Origin: Rhizobium sp. Leaf306
GTDB taxonomy: Bacteria; Pseudomonadota; Alphaproteobacteria; Rhizobiales; Rhizobiaceae
Direction of reading: 5' to 3'
Assembly: GCF_001423425.1 (NCBI RefSeq)
Contig: NZ_LMNX01000003.1
Coordinates: 924,858-964,620 of the forward strand
Length of the DNA: 39,763 nt
In this document: positions 22,548-30,438 of the stretch, in pieces
Position numbering within the stretch: the stretch's first letter is position 1
Layout of the letters: each line of letters opens with the position of its first letter
Translations under genes and position numbers: made by a program
The notes under the pieces: model-generated
Seen by the model: the letters and a program-made list of their open reading frames with translations, nothing else
Databases searched by the model: none
Told to the model about the DNA's origin: nothing

Positions 22548-24638
22548 ATGTCCATTCCCACCGACTACACCAACCGCGTATACGCGGGCGTCCTCGGCAA
22601 GCTCATCGGCGTCTATCTCGGCCGTCCCTTCGAGAACTGGCGCTACAAGGACATCCTCGAGAAGCTCGGCCCGATCACCTATTACGTCCACGAGCGGCTC
22701 GGCGACCCACTGGTGGTGACCGACGACGATATCGCCGGCACGTTCACCTTCCCCAGAGCGCTCGACGACTATGGCATCTCGCCGGATCTCTCCGCGGAAG
22801 ATATCGGCAAGGCCTGGTTGAATTACATCATCGAGGAGCGCTCGATCCTCTGGTGGGGCGGCGCTGGAAATTCGACCGAACACACGGCCTGGCTCAATTT
22901 GGCGCGCGGCATACCCGCACCGGCCTCAGGCTCGATCGAGACCAACGGCGCCACTGTGGCAGAACAGATCGGTGCGCAGATTTTCATTGACGGCTGGGCA
23001 CTGGTCTCGCCGGGAAACCCGGCCCAGGCCGCGAAACTGGCTCGTGCCGCCGGCTCGGTCAGCCATGACGGAGAATCTGTCAATGCGGCCGTCCTCTGGG
23101 CAGCCATGGAGGCGGAGGCCTTTCTCAGCAAGGATGTCGATCATCTCCTCGATACGGGTCTGTCCTACATTCCAAAGGACAGCCTGATCGCCAAGCTTGT
23201 CGCCGACATCCGCGCCTGGACATCGGGCAACGAGGACTGGGAAGCCACGCGACAGAAGATCGAGGATACGTACGGCTACGACAAATACCCGGGCAACTGC
23301 CATGTGGTGCCGAACCATGCATTGATGATCATGGCGCTGCTCCACGCGCCGCACGACTTCCAGCGCGGGCAGATGATCGTTAACACATCCGGCTGGGACA
23401 CAGACTGCAACGCTGGCAACCTTGGTTGCCTTCACGGCATCATGCTTGGACTTGAAGGGCTCGAGGCCGGTCCCGACTGGCGGGGACCCGTTGCCGACCG
23501 CCTGTATATCTCCTCGGCAGATGGCGGCCGTTCGATCACTGATGCGGTCGATATCTCGCTCTGGCTTGCCAATCTCGGCCGCAAACTTGCAGGCATCCCG
23601 GCCCAACCGGCACCCAAGGACGGCGCGAAGTTTCATTTCTCGCTTCCCGGTTCCGTTCAGGGTTTCCGTCCGCAGCCGAGCCAGATTGCGGTGGACGATC
23701 TGAGGGTGAGCGGTAACGATACGGCGCTTGCGATCGACTTCAAGGCGCTCGCTCCGGGCCGCGAGGCAGCAACCACGACGCCGGTCTTCATACCCCACGA
23801 CGTCCTCAAGATGCGAACCTACGACCTTATGGCGAGCCCGCGCCTTCACGCCGGGCAGATACTTCGCGCCCATGTCCACGCCGATAAGGCGAACAGAGGG
23901 ACGGTCGAAGCGAAGCTTCGTATCCGGCACTACACGAGCGACGACACTCTGGCGGACATTGACATGCCGATGGGCAAGCTACTGTCGGCGGGAGAAACTG
24001 TTACGCTCGAATGGGTCGTGCCGGAAACGGGCTACCAGCCGATCGCCGAGGTTGGCGTGGTGCTTGTCTCGCGCGATGGACGCGCCGACGGGCGTATTCT
24101 TCTCTCCGCACTGACCTGGGACGGATGCCCGGATGTCACATTCCGCCGGCCGCAGGGTGCGGGCGATTTCTGGCGGCGGGCTTGGGTTTCCAACGTCCAT
24201 TTCTTCTCGAAGCACTTTCCGCAGGATATCCGGATCAGCCAGAACCGTGGTTCCGGCATCATCCTGCAGGGAACACGCGACTGGACGGACTATGCCGTCG
24301 AGGCGGACCTGATGCTGCACCTGGGCGACTACGGTGGCCTTGTCCTGCGGGCGGAAGGACAACGGCGCTATTACGCGGCACGTGTCACGCGCCAGGGCGA
24401 GCTTCAAGTCGTCCGACGTCGCGATGCCGACGAGACCATCCTTGCGTCCGTGCCGCTTGAAACGGCCTTCGAGACAGCGTTCACCATGGTTGCTACAGCC
24501 AAGGGCGATCGCCTGAGCGTTACCGTCGGCGAAGTCACGCTCGAGGCGCAGGATGACGCCTTTGCCGGCGGCGCAGCCGGCATGGAGATCTACGAGGGCG
24601 CCTTGTCGTCGACCCGTATCCGTATCCGGGCAGCCTAG
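22548..24638 (+). CDS. ADP-ribosylglycohydrolase-family protein with C-terminal beta domains
   Basis: The 696-aa cytoplasmic protein (no signal peptide; AGGAGCATAAC precedes the ATG) has an N-terminal ADP-ribosyl-GH fold (about 10-340). It shows RVYAGVLGKLIGVYLGRPFE, VTDDDIAGTF (Thr58-Asp59-Asp60-Asp61, the metal-binding TDDD motif), SVSHDGESVNAAVLWAAMEA and NTSGWDTDCNAGNLGCLHG (Asp284-Thr-Asp286). These are the dinuclear Mg ligands of ARH/DraG enzymes. The remaining 350 residues look like two beta-sandwich domains, the second resembling concanavalin/DUF1080-type folds (WTDYAVEADLMLHLGDYGGL, GGAAGMEIYEG). The family cleaves N- or O-glycosidic bonds of ADP-ribose; in a sugar operon it may hydrolyse a related ribosyl or glycosyl compound. 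Eleven bases precede the ATPase gene. Confidence 0.9.
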   Translation: MSIPTDYTNRVYAGVLGKLIGVYLGRPFENWRYKDILEKLGPITYYVHERLGDPLVVTDDDIAGTFTFPRALDDYGISPDLSAEDIGKAWLNYIIEERSILWWGGAGNSTEHTAWLNLARGIPAPASGSIETNGATVAEQIGAQIFIDGWALVSPGNPAQAAKLARAAGSVSHDGESVNAAVLWAAMEAEAFLSKDVDHLLDTGLSYIPKDSLIAKLVADIRAWTSGNEDWEATRQKIEDTYGYDKYPGNCHVVPNHALMIMALLHAPHDFQRGQMIVNTSGWDTDCNAGNLGCLHGIMLGLEGLEAGPDWRGPVADRLYISSADGGRSITDAVDISLWLANLGRKLAGIPAQPAPKDGAKFHFSLPGSVQGFRPQPSQIAVDDLRVSGNDTALAIDFKALAPGREAATTTPVFIPHDVLKMRTYDLMASPRLHAGQILRAHVHADKANRGTVEAKLRIRHYTSDDTLADIDMPMGKLLSAGETVTLEWVVPETGYQPIAEVGVVLVSRDGRADGRILLSALTWDGCPDVTFRRPQGAGDFWRRAWVSNVHFFSKHFPQDIRISQNRGSGIILQGTRDWTDYAVEADLMLHLGDYGGLVLRAEGQRRYYAARVTRQGELQVVRRRDADETILASVPLETAFETAFTMVATAKGDRLSVTVGEVTLEAQDDAFAGGAAGMEIYEGALSSTRIRIRAA

Positions 24639-24649
24639 GAGAACGCATC

Positions 24650-25708
24650 ATGGGGAACGTCACGATCAGCAAGGTCGTCAAGACCTACGGCAGCCTGGAA
24701 GTGGTTCACGGGATCGCCGCGGAGATCGCCGACGGCGAATTCGTGGTCCTGGTGGGGCCGTCGGGCTGTGGCAAGTCCACGCTCCTGCGCATGATCGCAG
24801 GCCTAGAAGACATCTCCGGCGGTACGATCTCGATCGGCAACCGGGTCGTCAACGACCTGCCGCCAAAGAGCCGCGACATCTCGATGGTCTTTCAGAACTA
24901 CGCCCTCTATCCCCATATGACGGTGGAAGAGAACATGGCCTTCTCCATGACCCTTGCCGGTGCCAGCAAGGAAGAGAAGTCGAGGCGGGTACGGGAGGCG
25001 GCCGAAATCCTCGGCCTCGTACCTCTTTTGGAACGCAAGCCGAAGGCCCTCTCGGGTGGCCAGCGGCAACGCGTCGCCATGGGCCGCTCGATCGTGCGCG
25101 ATCCACAGGTCTTCCTGTTTGACGAGCCCTTGTCCAACCTGGATGCCAAGCTACGGGTGCAGATGAGGGGCGAGATCAAGTCGCTTCATCGTCGGCTTCG
25201 CACGACAATGGTCTACGTCACCCACGATCAGATCGAGGCCATGACCATGGCCGACAGGATCGTGGTGATGCAGAGCGGGCGGATCGAACAGGTCGGCACC
25301 CCGCTTGAACTTTACGATCGGCCCGCCAATGCTTTCGTCGCGCAGTTTATCGGTTCGCCGGCCATGAACCTGTTCCCGGCTGTCGTCGCCGATGGCGGCC
25401 TCGTCCTTGCAGGCCGCCGCCCTACGGGCATCCGAGCCCCGGCAGACGCCCGGCCCGGTCAGAAGATCCTCGTCGGCAAGCGCCCGGAGGAAATCGATAT
25501 CGGCGCCGAGACCGGTCTGGAAGCCACGGTGACAAACATCGAGCCGACCGGATCTGAGACATTCCTGGAGATGCTGATGGACGGAGATTCAATCTCCGTC
25601 GTTCTTCGCAACCGGCCTCAATTCGACGTCGGCAGCCGTCAGAAGCTGTCCCTCTCACGGGGCGCAATCCATCTCTTTGATGAGGAATCAGGAAGGCGTA
25701 TTGGTTAG
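24650..25708 (+). CDS. carbohydrate ABC ATPase (UgpC/MsmK type)
   Basis: The 352-aa ATPase has Walker A GPSGCGKST (36-44), Q-loop MVFQNYALYPHMTV, signature LSGGQRQRVAMGRS, Walker B VFLFDEPLSNLDAKLR and the His switch YVTHDQIEAM. A C-terminal TOBE/OB domain (about 240-352) contains IRAPADARPGQKILVGKRPE and a final LSLSRGAIHLFDEE. AGGAGAACGCATC precedes the ATG. It is the last gene of the operon and energises the two permeases. No clear terminator is seen after it. Confidence 0.95.
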   Translation: MGNVTISKVVKTYGSLEVVHGIAAEIADGEFVVLVGPSGCGKSTLLRMIAGLEDISGGTISIGNRVVNDLPPKSRDISMVFQNYALYPHMTVEENMAFSMTLAGASKEEKSRRVREAAEILGLVPLLERKPKALSGGQRQRVAMGRSIVRDPQVFLFDEPLSNLDAKLRVQMRGEIKSLHRRLRTTMVYVTHDQIEAMTMADRIVVMQSGRIEQVGTPLELYDRPANAFVAQFIGSPAMNLFPAVVADGGLVLAGRRPTGIRAPADARPGQKILVGKRPEEIDIGAETGLEATVTNIEPTGSETFLEMLMDGDSISVVLRNRPQFDVGSRQKLSLSRGAIHLFDEESGRRIG

Positions 25709-26419
25709 GACGAGTTGATGGTCAACAGCTCTCGCCTTACAATGACCGTGTGCGGCTTTAAGATGCATCGACTATCTACCAACGCTCCCCACGTCTTGAT
25801 GGGGATCGAACCAATGACCCCTGCCCCTTGTATTCTTAGGCTGCCGTAGTTGGATGATCTTAGGATGGCTGGCTGGCTGCTCTCCCCTACTGACCTAATA
25901 GGAAGACCTGCCCAGCAGTCTCAACAGTCGGCCCAAACCGTCCATCAAGCTGCTGCACAAAATGGCTCGCGGATAATCCGGAGCCCATAAGGTATGAAGG
26001 TCGAAACCTCCAGAGGGGAACAGCAGACAAGCGAAACTGGGAGGAAGCCGCTATGCATCTGCTGGTGGCGTTAAGCTTGTTTATTGATCAGGCCAAAACC
26101 GTCTGTGCAGTCCAGCTATGGTTCAAACGCCCGCCCTTGAAGCGGCTATCATAAAGGCTGTGTTCGCGCCCTTGGGACGATCTCCGGGGAGCCAATGCAC
26201 CACGAAGGTGGATCTGTCAAAATACCGACCACCCGAAGCCCAGTTGTGCGGCCGTTGGCGTCCTTTTTCTCCAACCCAACGCCGGAGTGATGAAACAGGT
26301 TGCAGGCACAGAAGAGCATGAAAAACCGCCTGGTCGCAGAAGCCGGTGTGCCTCCTGCATCGCGCCAGGCCTCTACATTGGCTGTTACTTGCCTAGTTAA
26401 GCTGCTGCTGCGGTCTGAC
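25709..26419. other. 711-bp gap without a recognisable gene
   Basis: Between the sugar ABC ATPase and the M20 gene I find no credible coding region. Short frames at 26118-26321 and on the minus strand (26149-26478) are low-complexity, Arg/Ser/Pro-rich and lack ribosome-binding sites. The minus strand at 25795-25813 reads a tRNA-like GGTTCGATCCCCATCAAG. The stretch at about 25975-26045 (GGTCGAAACCTCCAGAGG, GAACAGCAGACAAGCGAAAC) is purine-rich and looks like a fragment of a mobile or structured element, but I cannot name it. It may be the scar of an insertion or deletion. Confidence 0.45.
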
Positions 26420-27862
26420 CTACGACTGCATCCCTGGCACGATGTCCGCCGGGATCGGGCAAACATAGGCCTTGCCATCGGTCTTCTCCGCCCACTCGGC
26501 CTTCGCAGCCGCCAAGAGTTCCGGCGAGGTCATCAGCGACAGGCCGGTGGTTGCGATCGCCTTTGCCGCATGCGCCATCGCCTTGTGGGCCGCCGGGCTC
26601 TTGCCTTGCGCCACCACCTGCCAGGTGTGCGGGTTGGTGCCGATCGCCCATGTCGGCGTCCAGCATTGCGCCGTCGGAGTGACCCAGCTGACATCGCCGA
26701 CATCGGTCGAGCCGGCGCGGAAATGCGACTGGCCCTCGAAGTCGCGCAGACCCAGATGCAGCGGCGTCGAACCGTCTACCTTGGCGTTGGAGAAGACGTC
26801 GCCCTTGATCTCGTAGAGCCGGATGCTGCTCTTGATCGCCTCGTCGGTGAACGTGTCCTGGACCGCCTTGGCGAAGGCGAGATCGGCCTCGTCGAAGGCA
26901 ACCGGGCCAAGCGCCACCATGTTCTCGTGCATGGCGGTTTCGAGTGTGATGTTCGGCAACAGGTTGGTGGAGGCCGTGTCGAAGACGATCTCGACCTCGG
27001 TCTCGGTCATCATGGCAGCGCCGCGCGCCACCTTGTCGACGCGCTTGGCAAGATCGAGCGCCTGCGGCATTTCCGGAGCGCGGATCAGGTAGACGACCTC
27101 GGCCTGCGCCTGCACGACGTTCGCCGCCCGGCCGCCGGTATCGGTGATCGCATAGTGGACGCGGCAATCCTGCGGCATGTGTTCGCGCAGGAAGTTGACG
27201 CCGACATTCATCAGTTCCACGGCGTCCAGCGCCGAACGGCCGAGATGGGCGGCGTTCGAGGCATGCGCGGCAAGGCCCTTGAAGCGGTAGTAATATTCGA
27301 GAACGGCGAGATTGTTGGTCGAGCGCACGCCGTTGAACGGCGCCGGATGCCAGGTCAGCGCTGTATCGACGTCGTCGAACAGGCCGGCGCGGACCATGAA
27401 GGTCTTGCCGGAACCGCCCTCCTCGCCCGGGCACCCATAGTAGCGCACGGTGCCGGCGAGGTTGTTGTCCTTCAGGTGCTTTGCCAGCGCGATTGCCGCC
27501 ATCAGCGAACCGACGCCGAGAAGATTGTGGCCACAGCCGTGGCCGGTACCGCCCGATACGAGCGGCTTGTGCTCGGCAATGCCGGCGGCCTGGCTCATGC
27601 CGGCCAGCGCATCGAACTCGCCCAGAATAGCAATCACCGGCTTGCCGCTGCCAAACTCGCCGATGAAGGCCGTCTCCATGCCTGCTACGCCGCGCGTTAC
27701 CGCAAAACCGTTCTCCCCGAGTTTTTCGGCAAGCATCGCGGACGATTGCCTTTCATCGAACTTCAGTTCGGCAAAATCCCAGATGCTGTCGCTCAGCCTG
27801 GTGAATTCGGGCTTCATCTGCTCGATTGCGTCGGCAATCGACGTCACGGCGTCGCGGTTCAT
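26420..27862 (-). CDS. M20-family amidohydrolase, AbgB-like
   Basis: The 480-aa metallohydrolase is closest in pattern to p-aminobenzoyl-glutamate hydrolase subunit B. It has WDFAELKFDERQSSAMLAEK, GEFDALAGMSQAAG, the zinc site GGTGHGCGHNLLG, YYGCPGEEGGSGK (general-base Glu-Glu), LTWHPAPFNG, FRAGSTDVGDVSW and GTNPHTWQ. The peptidase and lid domains are complete. It has no signal peptide, so it should act on an imported amide or dipeptide in the cytoplasm. It is the last gene of the dipeptide ABC operon, 139 bp after the binding-protein gene with a hairpin in between. No AbgA partner is present. Confidence 0.9.
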   Translation of the reverse strand: MNRDAVTSIADAIEQMKPEFTRLSDSIWDFAELKFDERQSSAMLAEKLGENGFAVTRGVAGMETAFIGEFGSGKPVIAILGEFDALAGMSQAAGIAEHKPLVSGGTGHGCGHNLLGVGSLMAAIALAKHLKDNNLAGTVRYYGCPGEEGGSGKTFMVRAGLFDDVDTALTWHPAPFNGVRSTNNLAVLEYYYRFKGLAAHASNAAHLGRSALDAVELMNVGVNFLREHMPQDCRVHYAITDTGGRAANVVQAQAEVVYLIRAPEMPQALDLAKRVDKVARGAAMMTETEVEIVFDTASTNLLPNITLETAMHENMVALGPVAFDEADLAFAKAVQDTFTDEAIKSSIRLYEIKGDVFSNAKVDGSTPLHLGLRDFEGQSHFRAGSTDVGDVSWVTPTAQCWTPTWAIGTNPHTWQVVAQGKSPAAHKAMAHAAKAIATTGLSLMTSPELLAAAKAEWAEKTDGKAYVCPIPADIVPGMQS

Positions 27863-27955
27863 GGCATGTCCTCGTAGTCGGTCCCAGGCCCGTTCAACGG
27901 GCGCAGAAAACCTGCCGGCGGTTGAAGTGCCGGATCATCTCGATGAATAAGGAAT

Positions 27956-27980
27956 GCCGCGCCGGATCCGCCGGTGCGGC
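27956..27980 (-). other. intergenic stem-loop between binding-protein and M20 genes
   Basis: GCCGCGCCGG (27956-27965) and CCGGTGCGGC (27971-27980) form a 10-bp GC-rich stem with one G-U type pair and a five-base loop. On the leftward transcript it lies just after the binding-protein stop and before M20. It is not followed by a T run. Such hairpins often stabilise the upstream binding-protein mRNA or reduce downstream expression. Confidence 0.5.
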
Positions 27981-28001
27981 ACTGTGGTCAGTGTTCGGGT
28001 G

Positions 28002-29546
28002 TCAGTTTTCGACGGAGACTTCCCAGAGGCGGGCGTTTGACTGCCAGACCGGCATGCCCTTGAGCTTCTTGGTGGCGCCCCAGACATCGACCATGTCGTA
28101 GAGGAAGATGCCCGGCATCTCCTTCAGCATCAGTTCGTGGAATTCGTCGAAGATCTTCTGACGCTTTTCTTGGTCAAGCTCGACATAGGCGGCCCTCATC
28201 AGCTCCACAGCCTTCGGGTCGTCCCACATCAGCGAGGCGTTCTTGTCCTTGTTGCCGACGTAGAAGGCGTACATCAGAGCCGGGTCGAGGCGCGGCGCGA
28301 CCGACTGCGAGATCACCTGATAGTTGCCCGAGCGGCGGCGATCGACCTGGGTCGCATAATCGAGCACCTCGATCTGTACGTTGAGGCCCGCCTGCTGCAT
28401 CATCGCCTGGGCCATGATGGCGGCCGGGAAGCTCGGCACGTTGCCGCGCTTGTTGGCGATGATCGAGATCGGCTCGCCCTTGTAGCCGGCGGCTGCCAGT
28501 TCCTTCTTGGCAGCCTCGACGTCGTAAGGCAGGCGCTTCTTCTGCGTGTCATTGAAATAGACGCTGTCCTGCGACACCATCGAGCCGTTCGCCTCACCGG
28601 TGCCGTTCGACGCGGCAGCAACCAGCTCATCGAGATCGAGCGCCATGGCCATCGCGCGGCGCACGCCCGGATTGCTTAAGACCTTGTCGCGGGTCTGGAT
28701 GTAGAAGAGGTTCTTGCCGTTGTTGCGCGACACGATCAGCTGCGTCTTCTCGCTCGACTTGAATTCCGGGATCAGGTCCGGCGAAATCTCGGCCGTGTCG
28801 AGCACGCCGGATTCAAGCCCCGCCTTGACGGTCGAGGCATCGGGAATGATCATGAACTTGACGCCATCGGCGAGCGGCCGCTTGGAGCCGACCATCCCGT
28901 CCGGCTTGCCGTCGTTTTCGGGCGAAACGTAATCGGCGAACTTCTTCAGGTGGATGTATTCACCCTTCTTCCACTCGTCCCACTGGAACGGGCCGGTGCC
29001 GATCGGCGTGACGAAGCTGCCATCGGCAGCCACGGAGTCCGGCGAGATCATGCCGGTATAGCCGCATTCCGGGCGCGACATCAGGCCGAGGAAGACCGCC
29101 GATGGCTTTTCGAGCGTAATGGTCACGGTCGAGGCATCGGTCGCCTTGACGCCGGTGACGTGGGCGGCCCCGCCTTGAGCGAAATCGGAGAGGCAGCTCC
29201 ACTTGGTGTCGGGCTTCAGATAGCGCGTCCAGTTCCACACGACGTCTTCGGCGGTCAGCGGCTTGCCGTTGTGAAACTTCACGTCGGTGCGCAGCTTGAA
29301 CGAATAGGTCAGGCCATCGGCCGACATGTCGAAGCTCTTGGCCAGAAGCGGCTTCACTTCGCCACTGTTGTTGTAGCCGACGAGGCCCTCGACGATGTGC
29401 AGGATGATACCGTCGGTATTGCCGTCGCGGTTGACGCCCGGATTGGCGCTGCGCAGGTCCGAACTCTGGGCGATGGTGATGTCGCGCGCGCCGGCGCCGT
29501 GCGTAAAGGCAAGCACTGCAACGCCCGCAAGAAGAAGCTTTTTCAT
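28002..29546 (-). CDS. dipeptide/oligopeptide-type ABC binding protein (family 5)
   Basis: ATG 29546 with GAGGG upstream opens a 514-aa protein; the same frame extends upstream to 30044 only because it runs antisense-free through another gene, and that part is rejected. The signal peptide is MKKLLLAGVAVLAFTHGAGA. The family-5 fold is seen in LLAKSFDMSADGLTYSFKLR, VKFHNGKPLTAEDVVWNWTR, PIGTGPFQWDEWKKGEYIHL and NPGVRRAMAMALDLDELVAA. It is periplasmic and feeds the permeases encoded upstream (32064-33823). Its ligand is unknown; the operon's hydrolases suggest an amide- or peptide-like compound. Confidence 0.93.
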   Translation of the reverse strand: MKKLLLAGVAVLAFTHGAGARDITIAQSSDLRSANPGVNRDGNTDGIILHIVEGLVGYNNSGEVKPLLAKSFDMSADGLTYSFKLRTDVKFHNGKPLTAEDVVWNWTRYLKPDTKWSCLSDFAQGGAAHVTGVKATDASTVTITLEKPSAVFLGLMSRPECGYTGMISPDSVAADGSFVTPIGTGPFQWDEWKKGEYIHLKKFADYVSPENDGKPDGMVGSKRPLADGVKFMIIPDASTVKAGLESGVLDTAEISPDLIPEFKSSEKTQLIVSRNNGKNLFYIQTRDKVLSNPGVRRAMAMALDLDELVAAASNGTGEANGSMVSQDSVYFNDTQKKRLPYDVEAAKKELAAAGYKGEPISIIANKRGNVPSFPAAIMAQAMMQQAGLNVQIEVLDYATQVDRRRSGNYQVISQSVAPRLDPALMYAFYVGNKDKNASLMWDDPKAVELMRAAYVELDQEKRQKIFDEFHELMLKEMPGIFLYDMVDVWGATKKLKGMPVWQSNARLWEVSVEN

Positions 29547-29575
29547 TGTTCTACCCTCGTTTCTCTTGTTGATTT

Positions 29576-30418
29576 TTAAGATTGAAATCCGTTCCAGGCC
29601 GCCTCGGCGAGCCTGCCGATCGTCTCGAGCGACACCGTGTAGCCGGGTGTACCGTCCGCCATCACCTGCGGCACATCGTCGGTGTAGGCGGTGATGATGA
29701 AGAACGGCGCGCGGTCCTTGTAGACGATGCCCGCATCCATGCGGCCACGCTTGCCGCGACCGCTCTTGCTCGCCACCAGCGTCTCGAACGGAAGGCGCGA
29801 GCGGATGCCGTAGCGCAGCACCTGATGCTTCAGCGTGTCCATGGCAAAGCCACAGAGATCGGCGCTGCAGCCGAGCTTTTCCTGCGCTTGCGTGGAGGAT
29901 TGCGCGTCCAGGATGGTCTGCAGCAGCAGCACCTGGTCGGCGGCAGACGTCGTCGTCACCGTCGTCAGCGCGTGATCGGCGGGCAGCGCCAGCGGCGGAA
30001 TGAGAAAGCGGTGATGGGTGTTCACCATGCCGAGAGCTTTGCAATAGCCATCGACCTCCTCGAGCGTCAGCCGCTCCAGCACCATTTTCGTGCAGACATT
30101 GTCGCTCAGCACCATCATGCCGGTGATCGCGTCGCGCAGCGAGATGACGATGCCCGGCGTCATGAAGCGGAACATGCCGCTGGCGACTTCCTCGGCCAGC
30201 CGCTTCTCGTAGGTGATCGGCTCGTCGAGGTTGATGCCGCCCGCGTGCGCGGCCTCCAGCGCCGCCATCATGATCGAGGTCTTGCGAGTGCTGCCGGACG
30301 GCGTCTCATCGTCGGCGCCGCGGGTAATCTCCTCGCCGGTCAGCAGATTGCGCACCATGAAGCGGGTGACGAAGGGTTGCGCATCGCAGATTGCGTTCAG
30401 CGTGTCGGAGGTTGTCAT
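29576..30418 (-). CDS. class-A beta-lactamase-like serine hydrolase, no signal peptide
   Basis: The 280-aa protein starts at ATG 30418 (AGGA nine bases upstream); the 13 extra residues upstream are unlikely. The penicillin-recognising fold motifs are present: SxxK as Ser43-Thr-Arg-Lys46 in GSTRKTSIMMAALEA, SDN as LSDNVCTK (Ser105-Asp-Asn107), and KSG in ASKSGRGKRGRMDAG (Lys218-Ser-Gly220), followed by the beta strand FFIITAYTDDVP. I cannot identify an omega-loop Glu equivalent with certainty. Unlike secreted lactamases it has no export signal, so it should act on imported substrate in the cytoplasm. It lies between the ABC ATPase (20-bp gap) and binding-protein genes. Confidence 0.85.
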   Translation of the reverse strand: MTTSDTLNAICDAQPFVTRFMVRNLLTGEEITRGADDETPSGSTRKTSIMMAALEAAHAGGINLDEPITYEKRLAEEVASGMFRFMTPGIVISLRDAITGMMVLSDNVCTKMVLERLTLEEVDGYCKALGMVNTHHRFLIPPLALPADHALTTVTTTSAADQVLLLQTILDAQSSTQAQEKLGCSADLCGFAMDTLKHQVLRYGIRSRLPFETLVASKSGRGKRGRMDAGIVYKDRAPFFIITAYTDDVPQVMADGTPGYTVSLETIGRLAEAAWNGFQS

Positions 30419-30438
30419 GATCGGGGTCCTGTTCAGCA

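Noticed and set aside
21840..23930. Long minus-strand frames opposite the permease and ADP-ribosylglycohydrolase genes
   Set aside because: Antisense shadows of well-supported genes; Asp/Arg/Gly-rich with no recognisable domain.
25795..25813. Functional tRNA gene on the minus strand
   Set aside because: Only a T-arm-like piece is present; no cloverleaf can be drawn and the stem has mismatches.
26300..27877. 525-codon open frame on the plus strand opposite the M20 gene
   Set aside because: It is the antisense of a clear M20 amidohydrolase; composition is Arg/His/Asp-rich, typical of GC-rich antisense shadows, and it matches no family.
29547..30044. N-terminal extension of the family-5 binding protein frame
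   Set aside because: The extension lies inside the serine hydrolase gene in another frame; a signal peptide at 29546 with an upstream GAGGG fixes the start.
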